Assembly: GCF_015680405.1 (NCBI RefSeq)
Contig: NZ_JADLJS010000003.1
Coordinates: forward strand, 124,001-188,000
DNA from: Pseudomonas pudica
Lineage (GTDB): Bacteria > Pseudomonadota > Gammaproteobacteria > Pseudomonadales > Pseudomonadaceae
Direction of reading: 5' to 3'
Length of the DNA stretch: 64,000 nt
Under the pieces are notes generated by a model. That model did no database searches, was not told the DNA's origin, and saw nothing but the letters and a program-made list of their open reading frames with translations. This document shows, one piece after another, positions 37,516 through 46,498 of the stretch (position 1 is the first letter of the stretch; each line of letters opens with the position of its first letter). Made by a program: the position numbers and the translations under genes.

Positions 37516-37548
37516 TTGCTGCTCAATATCTGAAAGCTGGCACGATCT

Positions 37549-37669
37549 CTGTGGGAGCGGCCTTGTGTCGCGAAAGGGCCGCAAAGCGGCCCCGGCAATT
37601 TTTGCGGCGAAGCTGAAAATGTTGGGGGCGCTGCGCGCCCCAATCGCGACACAAGGCCGCTCCCACAAT
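37549..37669. repeat. Inverted REP pair (BIME) after the aldo/keto reductase gene
   Basis: Left arm tgtgggagcggccttgtgtc and right arm gacacaaggccgctcccaca are perfect inverse copies, each with a further hairpin (gggccgcaaagcggcccc and ggggcgctgcgcgcccc). It sits between convergent genes and may act as a bidirectional terminator. Confidence 0.9.
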
Positions 37670-37684
37670 GGGCCGCGCAAACCG

Positions 37685-39781
37685 TTATGCCGGCGTCATG
37701 ACCTGCTTCAAGCGCTCGTTCGCCGGTGCAGGTCGCCCGTACAGGTAGCCCTGGAAGTGCGAGCAACCCTCCGCCGCCAACCGGCGCATCTGCTCCTCTG
37801 ACTCCACGCCCTCGGCCGTCGTCTTGATCATCAGGCTGTTGGACAGGTCGGTAATGGCGCGGATGATCGACATCGCCTCGCGGCTGTCGCACATGTCATG
37901 CACGAACGACTTGTCGATCTTGATCCGGTCGAACGGGAACGAACGCAGGTAGCCCAGCGAGGAATACCCGGTGCCGAAATCGTCCAGCGAAATGGCCACC
38001 CCCAGGTCCTTCAGTGCACGCAGGGTACGCACGTTTTCCTCGCTGTTGCCCAGCAGCACCGACTCGGTGACCTCCAGCTCCAGCCGCTGTGGCGGCAGGC
38101 CTGAGTCGGCCAGCGCCAAGGCCACGGTGTGCACCAGGTTGGCATTCTTGAACTGCACCGCCGACAGGTTGACCGAGACCGTCTGCTCGCTGTCCCAGCT
38201 GGCCGCCTCCTGGCAGGCCAGGTTCAGCGCCCGGGCGCCCAGTTCATGGATCAGCCCGGTTTCCTCGGCGATGGGGATGAAGTCCATGGGCATGACCATG
38301 CCGCGGGTCGGGTGCTCCCAGCGCAGCAGCGCCTCATAGCCGGTAACGCTGCTGGTCTGCTGATCGACCACCGGCTGGTAATGCAACTGCAACTGGCCCA
38401 GGTGCAACGCGGTGCGCAGGTCGGTTTCCACCAGGCGGCGCTGGCGGGCGGCGACGTCCAGTTCGACGTTGAAACACTCGTAGCGGTTGCGGCCATTGCG
38501 CTTGGCCTCGTACAGCGCCATGTCGGCGTAGCCCAGCAGTTGCTAGGCCTGGTCGCTGTCGTCAGGCGCAATGGCAATACCGATGCTCACCCCCACCGTG
38601 AACTGGTGCCCCTCGATCTGGAACGGTGGGCAGACCGCGTTGATCAGGCGCTGCGCAGTGTTGCATGCGGCCTCCCGGCCTTCCAGGCCGGTCAGCACCA
38701 CGGCAAACTCGTCGCCGCCCAGGCGGGCCAGGGTGTCGTGTTCGCGCAGCTCGCGGCGCAGGCGCTTGCCCAGCGCGCGCAGCAGCTTGTCGCCAAAGGC
38801 GTGGCCCAGCGAATCGTTGATGTTCTTGAAGTTGTCCAGGTCCAGGCACAGGGCGGCGGTCAGCTTGGCGTGCTCGCTGTCACGCACCAGCGCCTGGCGC
38901 AGGCGTTCGTTGAACAGGGTGCGGTTGGGCAGCCCGGTCAGCGCATCGTGGTGCGCCATGTGGTGGATCTGCGCGTGGGCAGCCAGCTCTTCGGTGGCGT
39001 CTTCGGCAACGAACAGCACATAGTCGGCCTGGCCTTCACGGTTCTGGCTGAGCAAGGTGCGGCTGCGCAGGGTGCGTGGGCCGCAGGCTGTGTCGACCCG
39101 GGTTTCGGCGGCATGGCCCTTGGTGCTGCGGGCGCCACGGGCCAGTTGCTGTTCCAGGTAGCCGGCAGCACCCGGTGCCAGGCATTCGCCGGGCAGCTGC
39201 CCGATCATGCTGCGCTGCGGCCCGCCGAACAGGCGTTCGGCCTGCTGGTTGGCCAGCAGGATGCGCTGGCTTTCCAGGTCCTGGACAATGACGCTGGCGG
39301 GGATATTGGCAATCACCGAATCAAGAAACTGCGACAGCTTGGCCATTTCCTGGCTGTACTGCTCGGCCAGTTCCTTGGCCTGCAGCAGTTCCAGCTCTTG
39401 CCGGTGGCGCTCGGAAATGTCGCGGGTGACCTTGGCGAAGCCCACCAGTTGCCCGGCATCATCGTAAACCGCGTCGATCACCACATGGGCATGGAAGGTC
39501 GTGCCGTCCTTGCGCAGGCGCGAACCGACCTCTTCGAAGCGCCCGGTGCTGCGCGCCTGCTCAAGATTGAGCGCGGGCAGCCCGGCGGCGCGCTCGGCAT
39601 CGGTGTAGAACAACGAGTAGTGCTGGCCGACGATTTCCTCGGCCAGGTAGCCCTTGGCGCGCTGGGCGCCGGGGTTCCAGTTGGCGACGATCCCTTCGGG
39701 GGTGAGCAGGTAGAAGGCATAGTCCACCACACTCTGGATCAACAGCCGGTACATGATGTCGGGGCTTGCGACTAGCGACAT
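37685..39781 (-). pseudogene. PAS-PAS-GGDEF-EAL c-di-GMP protein interrupted by an amber stop codon
   Basis: One continuous frame of 699 codons is broken only by TAG at codon 413 (rev. complement of 38543-38545). Order: PAS at about 10-125, PAS at about 150-265, GGDEF at about 270-430 with intact LGGDEF (355-359) and RxxD inhibitory site (REHD, 346-349), then EAL at about 440-695 with the YEALLRW motif (483-489), ETGLIHELG and LDDFGTGYSSLGYL signatures. The stop falls in the last helices of the GGDEF domain, within DSDQA-stop-QLLGYADMALYEAKRNGRN. A single C-to-T change from CAG explains it. Hence either an inactivating mutation, two separated polypeptides (PAS-GGDEF, 412 aa, and an EAL part restarting at M421), amber readthrough, or a sequencing error. 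Confidence 0.85.
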
Positions 39782-39907
39782 GAACTTTACCTGGGCCTTC
39801 GAAAGGCGTGAAAAGGATTGGTGGCATTATGCCTCCGATGACGATTTTGTGAAGTAGCTCACAAAAAGCCACGATCCCTTCAATTTGCGAACGAAGGCTG
39901 GCCACCC

Positions 39908-40402
39908 TCAATGACGTGCGCCCGTGACCAGGAAATTGAGCAAGCCTGGTCCGTCATCCAGGGCTATGGGCTGCGCCGGGCGCGACAGCTCGGCCAGCAC
40001 GGCATTGCAGAAGGCCACGGCAGGCGCGTCCTTTGCGTAACAGCGCATCAGCCAATCACCATCGCCGCCCAGCAGCTGCAACGCCACCGCCCGGCCGATG
40101 CCCTGTCGGCGGTACTTTTTCAGGATGAACAGGTCGGCCAGTTCGAACGCATCGATGCCCGGCAGTTCGCTGCGCTCGACCAGCACGAAACCGGCGATGA
40201 AACCATCTGCCAGCACCAGATACGCGCCCCAGCCATCGGCCTGCCAATATCGTTGCAGGTGCTCGTCATGGATATAGAAGCGGCCGTCCACTTCGACGTC
40301 TTCCTGCTCCCAGTCCGAGGACTCGTAGGCGTAGAACTGGTAGAGGTTGCGAATCAGCGGGGCCTGGTCGGCAGTGGTCGCCAGCAGTTCGATGGGCAGC
40401 AT
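39908..40402 (-). CDS. GNAT family N-acetyltransferase
   Basis: A 164-aa cytoplasmic acetyltransferase of the GNAT fold. The acetyl-CoA loop YRRQGIGRAVA lies at about residues 97-107, preceded by the strand LADLFILKK and followed by motif B (APAVAFCNAV). Substrate unknown. It stands alone between the c-di-GMP pseudogene and the catA operon. Confidence 0.85.
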   Translation of the reverse strand: MLPIELLATTADQAPLIRNLYQFYAYESSDWEQEDVEVDGRFYIHDEHLQRYWQADGWGAYLVLADGFIAGFVLVERSELPGIDAFELADLFILKKYRRQGIGRAVALQLLGGDGDWLMRCYAKDAPAVAFCNAVLAELSRPAQPIALDDGPGLLNFLVTGARH

Positions 40403-40454
40403 GATGCGAAGGGCTCGGGTAAAAAGGCGGATTCTAGATCAACAGCCCCTGGCA

Positions 40455-40500
40455 GCAAAAAGCCCAGGCCCTCCCCGCACGGAAAGGCCCAGGCCAAAAC
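40455..40500 (-). terminator. Possible terminator of the cat genes
   Basis: On the minus strand GGCCTTTCC / GGGAGGGCC can pair, followed by GGGCTTTTTG, about 20 bases after the catA stop codon. The stem is imperfect, so this is tentative. Confidence 0.4.
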
Positions 40501-40520
40501 CAGTCATCGATTGATAGGGC

Positions 40521-41456
40521 TCAACTGTTTTGCAACGCACGCGGGCGATGGCTGCGTGCCTCGGCGTCTGGCGCCTTGGCCGCCTGCAGATGGAAGTCGA
40601 ACGTCAGCTCGGCAAAACGCTCACCTTCTACGCCGCGATCACGCGCCGCCGCAGCATCCTCGACGAAGCACAGCTCGCCGACCAGCCCGTCACGGGTGGC
40701 ATAGGCGAAGTCATCCCACAGGTACTTGTCACCAGCCAGGTTTATCTGCGTGGTCAGATGGCGGTGCCCCGGCGCCGAGATGAAGAAGTGCACGTGCGCC
40801 GGGCGCTGGCCGTGACGGCCGAGCAGGTTCAGGCATTCCTGGGTCGGCCCCTGCGGGTCGCAGCCGTAACCCGACGGCACGATGGAGCGCGCGCGGTAGC
40901 GCCCTTCGGCATCGGTGATGATGCGCCGGCGCAGGTTGTACTCGGTCTGGGTCGAGTCGAAGTACGAATAGGTACCTTGGGTGTTGGCGTGCCACAGGTC
41001 GACGGTGGCGCCGGCCAACGGCTTGCCTTCGGCATCGAACACCTGGCCCTGGAGGAACATCACCACACCCGGGTCGCTACCGTCATCCATTCGCGCTTCG
41101 CCCTGCGCCAGCGGCGCCCCTGCCACATACAGCGGGCCTTCGATGGTGCGCGGGGTGCCGCCAGTCAGGCCGGCCTCGGCGTCCTTGGCATCCTGCAGCA
41201 GGTCGAGGAAGTGCTCGATGCCCAGGCCCGCCGCCAGCAGGCCGGCTTCGTTACGGCCACCCAGGCGATTGAGGTAGTCGACGGCATGCCAGAACTCGTC
41301 TTCGGTGATTTCCAGGTCTTCGACCAGGCGTGCAGTGTCTTGCAGCACACGCAGGATGATCTGCTTGAAGCGTGGGTTGCCTTCGGCATGGCCCAGGCCG
41401 GCCACTTCCTTGAAGAACGCCTGAACATCGGCAGTATGGGAAATTGTCACGGTCAT
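40521..41456 (-). CDS. catA: Catechol 1,2-dioxygenase CatA
   Basis: The intradiol ring-cleaving enzyme that converts catechol and O2 to cis,cis-muconate, the first step of the beta-ketoadipate (ortho) pathway. Non-haem Fe(III) ligands are in place: Y163 and Y197 (GTYSYF and SGYGCDP) and H221 and H223 (RPAHVHFF). It is 311 aa with the N-terminal helical linker domain of the catechol type. It is last in the order catB-catC-catA, 43 bases after catC. ATG at 41454-41456 starts MTVTISHTAD. Confidence 0.95.
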   Translation of the reverse strand: MTVTISHTADVQAFFKEVAGLGHAEGNPRFKQIILRVLQDTARLVEDLEITEDEFWHAVDYLNRLGGRNEAGLLAAGLGIEHFLDLLQDAKDAEAGLTGGTPRTIEGPLYVAGAPLAQGEARMDDGSDPGVVMFLQGQVFDAEGKPLAGATVDLWHANTQGTYSYFDSTQTEYNLRRRIITDAEGRYRARSIVPSGYGCDPQGPTQECLNLLGRHGQRPAHVHFFISAPGHRHLTTQINLAGDKYLWDDFAYATRDGLVGELCFVEDAAAARDRGVEGERFAELTFDFHLQAAKAPDAEARSHRPRALQNS

Positions 41457-41499
41457 CGTGCTTGCCTCATCTTGTTCTTGTCAGGTTGACAGGTGCGTC

Positions 41500-41790
41500 T
41501 CAGCGGTCGTCGCTGTGAATCGACGAGGGGTGCCGGCACAGGCCGTCGACCTCGATGTCCATGTAAGGGAACAGCGGCAGCTGCATCAGGGTGTCGTGCA
41601 GCGCCTCGACACTGGGCACGTCGAACACGCTGTAGTTGGCGTAGTGCCCGGCAATGCGCCACAGGTGGCGCCAAGTGCCTTCGCGTTGCAGGCGCTGGGC
41701 CAGTTCCTTTTCGTCGGCCTTGAGCCGGGCAGCCTTGGCCGGGTCCATGTCGACCGGCAGTTTCACGGTCATCTTCACGTGGAACAGCAT
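41500..41790 (-). CDS. catC: Muconolactone delta-isomerase CatC
   Basis: A 96-aa enzyme that isomerises muconolactone to 3-oxoadipate enol-lactone in the cytoplasm, as a decamer in P. putida. MLFHVKMTVKLPVDMDPAKA and the C-terminal FPYMDIEVDGLCRHPSS signatures are clear, and the length is the family's usual 96. AAGGAGATACCAGC precedes the ATG. It lies between catB and catA; a REP pair occupies most of the catB-catC gap. Confidence 0.95.
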   Translation of the reverse strand: MLFHVKMTVKLPVDMDPAKAARLKADEKELAQRLQREGTWRHLWRIAGHYANYSVFDVPSVEALHDTLMQLPLFPYMDIEVDGLCRHPSSIHSDDR

Positions 41791-41824
41791 GCTGGTATCT
41801 CCTTTTTCTGATTTGGCGCGAACA

Positions 41825-41914
41825 CTGTGGGAGCAGGTTTACCCGCGAACACGGGCGAAGCCCGTGCCATCCACCGCGTCGCCTGTTTCGCGGCCAAAGC
41901 CGCTCCCACAGGGG
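41825..41914. repeat. REP pair (BIME) between catB and catC
   Basis: Arms ctgtgggagcaggtttaccc and ggccaaagccgctcccacag flank the middle sequence acacgggcgaagcccgtgcc. It sits within the cat operon, so it is probably transcribed. Confidence 0.85.
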
Positions 41915-41940
41915 TTGTGTGTTCTTTCAGCCAGCGTGAC

Positions 41941-43062
41941 TCAGCGGCGGGCGAAGCGCGCAAGGCGCTGTTCGTCCAAGGTCAGGCCCAGGCCCGGTGT
42001 GTGTGGCACGTGCAGCTGGAAGTCGCGGTACAGCGGCGGCTCATTGACGATTTCTTCGGTCAGCAGCAGCGGCCCGAACAGCTCGGTGCCCCAGGTGAGC
42101 TGGCGCAGGGTCAGAAAGGCGTGAGCCGAAGCCAGGGTGCCGATCGAGCCTTCGAGCATGGTCCCGCCATACAGGGCGATGCCGGCAGCCTCGGCGATTC
42201 GCGCGGTGCGCAGTACGGCGCGAGGGCCGCCGTTCTTGGCTATTTTCAGGGCGAAGATGCTGGCCGCGCCGTCGGCTGCCAGGCTGAAGGCGTCCTCGAC
42301 GCTTTCGATCGACTCGTCGGCCATGATCGGCGCCGGGCTGCGCTGGTTGAGGCGCACCTGGCCGCTGCGATTGATGCGCGAAATCGGTTGCTCGACAAGG
42401 TCGATGCCGTTGTCGCCGAGCACCTGGCAGGCACGGATGGCCTGGGATTCGTCCCAATACTGATTGACGTCGACCCGCACGCTGGCGCTGTCGCCCAGTT
42501 CGCGCTTGATCGCCACCACGTGTTTGAGATCCTGGGCCAACGGGTTGGCGCCGATCTTCAGCTTGAACACCCGATGCCGACGAATCTCCAGCATGTGCAA
42601 GGCTTCGGCGATGTCGCGGGCGGTGTCGCCGCTGGCCAGGGTCCAGGCCACTTCCAGGCTGTCACGCACGCGGCCACCCAGAAGTTCGCTGACCGGCAGG
42701 CCCAGGCGCTTGCCTTGGGCATCGAGCAAGGCACTCTCGATACCCGACTTGGCAAAGGTGTTGCCCTTGGCCAGCTTGTCCAGTTTGAGCATGGCGGCGT
42801 TGATGTTGTCTGCCGGCAGGCCGATCAGCGCCGGCGCCAGGTGCGCATCGATGTTGGCCTTGATGCCCTCGGGGCTTTCGTAGCCATAGGCCAGGCCGCC
42901 AATGGTGGTGGCCTCGCCGATGCCTTCCACACCATCACTGCAGCGAACACGCAATACCACCAGGGTCTGCTGCTGCATGGTGTGCATCGCCAGCTTGTGC
43001 GGGCGAATGGTCGGCAGGTCGACGATAATTGCCTCTATACGTTCAATCAGCGCGCTTGTCAT
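41941..43062 (-). CDS. catB: Muconate cycloisomerase I CatB
   Basis: A 373-aa enolase-superfamily enzyme that cycloisomerises cis,cis-muconate to muconolactone using Mn2+. The acid/base lysines K167 and K169 (VFKLKIGA), the metal ligands D198, E224 and D249 (RVDVNQ, VEQPIS, MADESI) and the opposite-face base K273 (ALKIAKN) all match P. putida CatB numbering exactly. ATG at 43060-43062 gives the standard length; the longer frame upstream overlaps catR and is not coding. It is divergent from catR, with 135 bases between start codons. Confidence 0.96.
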   Translation of the reverse strand: MTSALIERIEAIIVDLPTIRPHKLAMHTMQQQTLVVLRVRCSDGVEGIGEATTIGGLAYGYESPEGIKANIDAHLAPALIGLPADNINAAMLKLDKLAKGNTFAKSGIESALLDAQGKRLGLPVSELLGGRVRDSLEVAWTLASGDTARDIAEALHMLEIRRHRVFKLKIGANPLAQDLKHVVAIKRELGDSASVRVDVNQYWDESQAIRACQVLGDNGIDLVEQPISRINRSGQVRLNQRSPAPIMADESIESVEDAFSLAADGAASIFALKIAKNGGPRAVLRTARIAEAAGIALYGGTMLEGSIGTLASAHAFLTLRQLTWGTELFGPLLLTEEIVNEPPLYRDFQLHVPHTPGLGLTLDEQRLARFARR

Positions 43063-43155
43063 TGTTGCCAGGTCCCGTAGTTTCGGGCTGCCAGCCGCAG
43101 GCCCGAGTGGTGCATTTACTTGCTTGTTCAAGGATTGCGCGAGACCCTGATAGCC

Positions 43156-43196
43156 GTCCAATATCGAATGAATCTCCCACCATACCCTGGAGGTCT
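43156..43196 (-). promoter_or_regulatory. catB promoter and CatR recognition site
   Basis: ATACC-N5-GGTCT (43182-43196) is an imperfect dyad with the LysR T-N11-A form. It overlaps the catR Shine-Dalgarno and so could also give autorepression. On the minus strand TTGGAC (43156-43161) follows, a good -35 for catB with the operator just upstream of it. This matches the known arrangement of a recognition site plus an activation site in the P. putida catR-catB region; exact protein contacts are not shown here. Confidence 0.65.
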
Positions 43197-43197
43197 G

Positions 43198-44070
43198 ATG
43201 GAGCTGCGCCACCTGCGTTACTTCAAGGTCCTGGCCGAAACCCTGAACTTCACTCGCGCCGCCGAGCTGCTGCACATTGCCCAGCCACCGCTGAGCCGGC
43301 AGATCAGCCAGCTCGAGGACCAGCTCGGTACTTTGCTGGTGGTGCGCGAGCGCCCGCTGCGGCTGACCGAGGCGGGTCGCTTCTTCTACGAGCAGAGCTG
43401 CACCGTGCTGCAGCAGCTGGAGAACATCAGCGACAACACCCGTCGCATCGGCCAGGGCCAGCGTCAGTGGTTGGGGATCGGATTTGCCCCCTCGACCCTG
43501 TACAAGGTGCTGCCGGAGCTGATCCGCGAACTGCGTCAGGACAACGAGCTGGAGCTGGGCCTGAACGAGATGACCACGCTGCAGCAGGTGGAGGCGTTGA
43601 AAAGCGGGCGCATCGACATCGCCTTCGGGCGCATTCGCATCGATGACCCGGCCATTCACCAGCAAGTGCTGTGCGAAGACCCACTGGTGGCCGTACTGCC
43701 CAAGGGCCACCCGCTGGGGAGCAGCCCGCTCACACTCGCCCAGCTGGCTGGCGAGGCGTTCATCCTCTACCCGGCCAACCCGCGGCCCAGCTATGCAGAC
43801 CATGTGCTGGCGCTGTTCGCGCACCACGGCATGAGCATCCGCGTCAGCCAGTGGGCCAACGAACTGCAGACTGCCATCGGCCTGGTGGCCGTCGGCGTAG
43901 GCGTCACGCTGGTGCCGGCGTCGGTGCAGCAGCAGCACCGCACCGATATCGAATATGTAAGCCTGCTCGACAGCGGCGCCGTCAGCCCGATCATCCTCAG
44001 CCGGCGCAAGGGCGATGTGAGCCCGATCGTGCGGCGCTGCCTGGCATTGATTGCGCAGCAGGCCGAATGA
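43198..44070 (+). CDS. catR: LysR-type activator CatR
   Basis: A 290-aa LysR-type activator of catBC and catA that responds to cis,cis-muconate. HTH at residues about 1-58 (RHLRYFKVLAETLNFTRAAE and LLHIAQPPLSRQISQLEDQL), followed by the effector domain (QWLGIGFAPSTLYKVLPELI) typical of the BenM/CatR/CatM group. ATG at 43198-43200 is chosen because GGAGG is 6-10 bases upstream; the frame extends further but with no conserved residues. Divergent from catB with a compact operator region between. Confidence 0.95.
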   Translation: MELRHLRYFKVLAETLNFTRAAELLHIAQPPLSRQISQLEDQLGTLLVVRERPLRLTEAGRFFYEQSCTVLQQLENISDNTRRIGQGQRQWLGIGFAPSTLYKVLPELIRELRQDNELELGLNEMTTLQQVEALKSGRIDIAFGRIRIDDPAIHQQVLCEDPLVAVLPKGHPLGSSPLTLAQLAGEAFILYPANPRPSYADHVLALFAHHGMSIRVSQWANELQTAIGLVAVGVGVTLVPASVQQQHRTDIEYVSLLDSGAVSPIILSRRKGDVSPIVRRCLALIAQQAE

Positions 44071-44112
44071 GCGTGCGCTCCCCGGTCATCATCAACCAAC
44101 AGGAAACCCAGC

Positions 44113-45447
44113 ATGATTCACGGCAAGACACTGCAAGCATGGTGCAGCTCCCATCCTCTGATCGAAGACCTGGTGGCCCTGCGCGAAACCCGTTGGTTCA
44201 ACCCGCACATCGCCCCTGCCGCCCAGGCCCTGGCCGATGTCGGCCTTGGCGCCGCCGATGTCAGTGCCGCCAGTGCCCGGCTGGCACGCTTTGCCCCGTA
44301 CCTGGCCAAGGTGTTCCCGGACACCGCCACCAGCGGCGGCATCATCGAGTCGCCGCTGCGCCCGCTGCCCACCCTGCACGCCACCTTGCTGCAGGCAGCG
44401 GGCCTGCCCGCCAGCGGTTCACTCTGGCTCAAGGCCGACAGCGAGCTGCCGATCTCCGGTTCGATCAAGGCCCGGGGCGGTATTCATGAAGTACTCAAGC
44501 ATGCCGAGGACCTGGCGCTGGAGGCCGGCCTGATCCACCTCGACAGCGATTACCGGGTACTGGCCAGCGACCAGGCCCGGCAATTCTTCAGCCAGTACAA
44601 GGTTGCGGTCGGCTCGACCGGCAACCTCGGCCTGTCGATCGGCATCATGAGTGCCAGGCTGGGCTTTCAGGCCACCGTGCACATGTCGGCCGATGCCCGC
44701 CAATGGAAGAAGGACAAGCTGCGCGCCCACGGCGTGTGCGTGGTCGAGTACGAAAGCGACTACAGCGTGGCAGTGGAGCAAGGGCGCCAGCAGGCGGCGG
44801 CGGACCCGAGCTGCTACTTCGTCGACGACGAGAATTCACCACACCTGTTCCTTGGCTATGCAGTGGCGGCCGAGCGGCTGGCCGCCCAGTTCGAGGCTGC
44901 GGGCATCAAGGTAGACGCCCAGCACCCATTGTTCGTCTACCTGCCCTGCGGGGTCGGCGGCGGCCCAGGTGGCGTGGCGTTCGGCCTGAAGCTGATCTGG
45001 GGCGACCATGTGCACTGCATCTTCGCCGAGCCCACCCACTCGCCGTGCATGTTCCTGGGGGTGTATAGCGGTTTGCATGATGCCACCAGCGTGCAGGATT
45101 TCGGCATCGACAACCTGACCGCCGCCGATGGCCTGGCGGTGGGCCGCCCTTCCGGCTTTGTCGGCAAGGCGATGCAGCGTTTGCTCGATGGTTATTACAC
45201 GGTCAGCGACGAGGCGCTGTACCGGCTGTTGGTACTGGCCCATGACCAGGAGAACACGCGGCTGGAGCCTTCGGCGCTGGCGGGGATGCCGGGCATGGTC
45301 AAGGTGCTTGAATCACCTGAGTACCTGGCGCGCATTGGCCTGTCGGCCGGGCGCATGGAGCGGGCCACGCATCTGGTGTGGGGGACCGGTGGCAGCATGG
45401 TGCCGGAGGCAGAGTTTGCGGCCTATCTGGCTAAAGGCAGGGGCTGA
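44113..45447 (+). CDS. dsdA: D-serine dehydratase DsdA
   Basis: A 444-aa PLP-dependent fold-type II lyase that converts D-serine to pyruvate and ammonia. The Schiff-base lysine is K119 in the motif SGSIKARGG, and the glycine-rich phosphate loop ([11 protein letters not shown]) is at about 277-287. Length and order match E. coli DsdA. AGGAA precedes the ATG. It follows catR on the same strand by 42 bases, so the two may be co-transcribed although no metabolic link is known. No dsdC-type regulator or D-serine permease is adjacent. Confidence 0.93.
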   Translation: MIHGKTLQAWCSSHPLIEDLVALRETRWFNPHIAPAAQALADVGLGAADVSAASARLARFAPYLAKVFPDTATSGGIIESPLRPLPTLHATLLQAAGLPASGSLWLKADSELPISGSIKARGGIHEVLKHAEDLALEAGLIHLDSDYRVLASDQARQFFSQYKVAVGSTGNLGLSIGIMSARLGFQATVHMSADARQWKKDKLRAHGVCVVEYESDYSVAVEQGRQQAAADPSCYFVDDENSPHLFLGYAVAAERLAAQFEAAGIKVDAQHPLFVYLPCGVGGGPGGVAFGLKLIWGDHVHCIFAEPTHSPCMFLGVYSGLHDATSVQDFGIDNLTAADGLAVGRPSGFVGKAMQRLLDGYYTVSDEALYRLLVLAHDQENTRLEPSALAGMPGMVKVLESPEYLARIGLSAGRMERATHLVWGTGGSMVPEAEFAAYLAKGRG

Positions 45448-45472
45448 GAATTATAGGGGGGGGCAGCGCTGT

Positions 45473-45564
45473 ACCTGTGGGAGCGGGTTCACTCGCGAAC
45501 ACGGGCGAAGCCCGTGCCATATACCGCGGTGCCTGCTTCGCGGGTGAACCCGGCTCCCACAGGG
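45473..45564. repeat. REP pair (BIME) after dsdA
   Basis: Arms cctgtgggagcgggttcact and gggtgaacccggctcccaca, with the same middle sequence (acacgggcgaagcccgtgcc) as the REP pair between catB and catC. It lies between convergent genes. Confidence 0.85.
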
Positions 45565-45611
45565 GACCGCGCCAGCTTTCAGATTTGAGCAAGGCAGTTG
45601 CTCCTTTGCTG

Positions 45612-46445
45612 CTAGGCCGGCAGATGATCGCCGCGCAGCCAGTCGATAAACCGCGCAAACAACTCCGACTGCGAGTTGATCTGCAGCTTCAGGTACAGGT
45701 TCTTGCGGTGCATGCGCACGGTTTCCGGCGAGATGCCCAGCTCCAGCGCGGTGGACTTCACCGAATGCCCGCGCAGGATCATGTGCGCCACCTCCCGCTC
45801 ACGGTCGGTCAGCACCTGGCAGCCGAAACTGTCGAACGCCGCCTGCAGGCCGCCACGCTCCGCCGGCGCGGGGCCGGGCTCCAGATGGTGCCGGGCATAG
45901 CGCCCCAGCAGTTCGCGCACCATCGGCTCCAGCGCACGCAGCAGGTCGATCTGGCCCGCGCTCAGGCGCGTGCCGCTGCAGCCTTGGAACAGGCTCAGCG
46001 ACAACTTGCGGCCAGCGCTCAGGTCGACGATGTAGTAGCTGTCTTCACTGCAACCAGTGCCCAGGTAATAAGCCTTGTAGTAATCGCTGTCGAAGAAGTT
46101 GTCCGGGGCGATTTCCTGCAGGTGGTAGAAGCCCTCGGCCAGGCCGCTCTGCACGGCCAGGCAGAACGGGTCGAGCAGGTAGCCGGCAGTGAAATAGCGC
46201 TCCAGCACGGCGGCGCGGTGCAGGTCGGGGATGCCTTGCTGGTACAGCAGTTGCGGTGCCCGCCCCTGGCACTCGAGGCTGATCATCATCGATTCCACCT
46301 GCACCAGCTGGCCGATGGCTGCCGCCACATGGGCCAGCGCCTCGGGCGTTTCGCTGTGGGCCAATGCGCGTTGCAGCGCCGCATGCCATTGCTGCAGCGC
46401 GCCCAGTGAAAGGGTAAGCGGGGTGTCGGGAGAGGCCTGGGTCAT
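45612..46445 (-). CDS. LuxR family (helix-turn-helix) transcriptional regulator
   Basis: A 277-aa regulator: an N-terminal GAF-like or unassigned sensing region (about 1-200) and a C-terminal LuxR/FixJ HTH (LTDREREVAHMILRGHSVKS then TALELGISPETVRMHRKNLY) at about 212-265. The N-terminus is not an acyl-homoserine-lactone domain by eye. ATG at 46443-46445. It is 53 bases downstream of an aminotransferase gene and the same strand, so it may regulate the aminotransferase-binding protein pair upstream. Confidence 0.85.
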   Translation of the reverse strand: MTQASPDTPLTLSLGALQQWHAALQRALAHSETPEALAHVAAAIGQLVQVESMMISLECQGRAPQLLYQQGIPDLHRAAVLERYFTAGYLLDPFCLAVQSGLAEGFYHLQEIAPDNFFDSDYYKAYYLGTGCSEDSYYIVDLSAGRKLSLSLFQGCSGTRLSAGQIDLLRALEPMVRELLGRYARHHLEPGPAPAERGGLQAAFDSFGCQVLTDREREVAHMILRGHSVKSTALELGISPETVRMHRKNLYLKLQINSQSELFARFIDWLRGDHLPA

Positions 46446-46498
46446 GCCCGGCAGTCTAGCCTGCCAGGCACGCCCGCGCACAGGCCTTTGCGCCAGGT

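Noticed and set aside
43063-43938. N-terminal extension of catB by about 290 codons
   Set aside because: It overlaps catR on the opposite strand. CatB has its standard 373 aa from ATG 43060-43062 with catalytic residues at the known positions.
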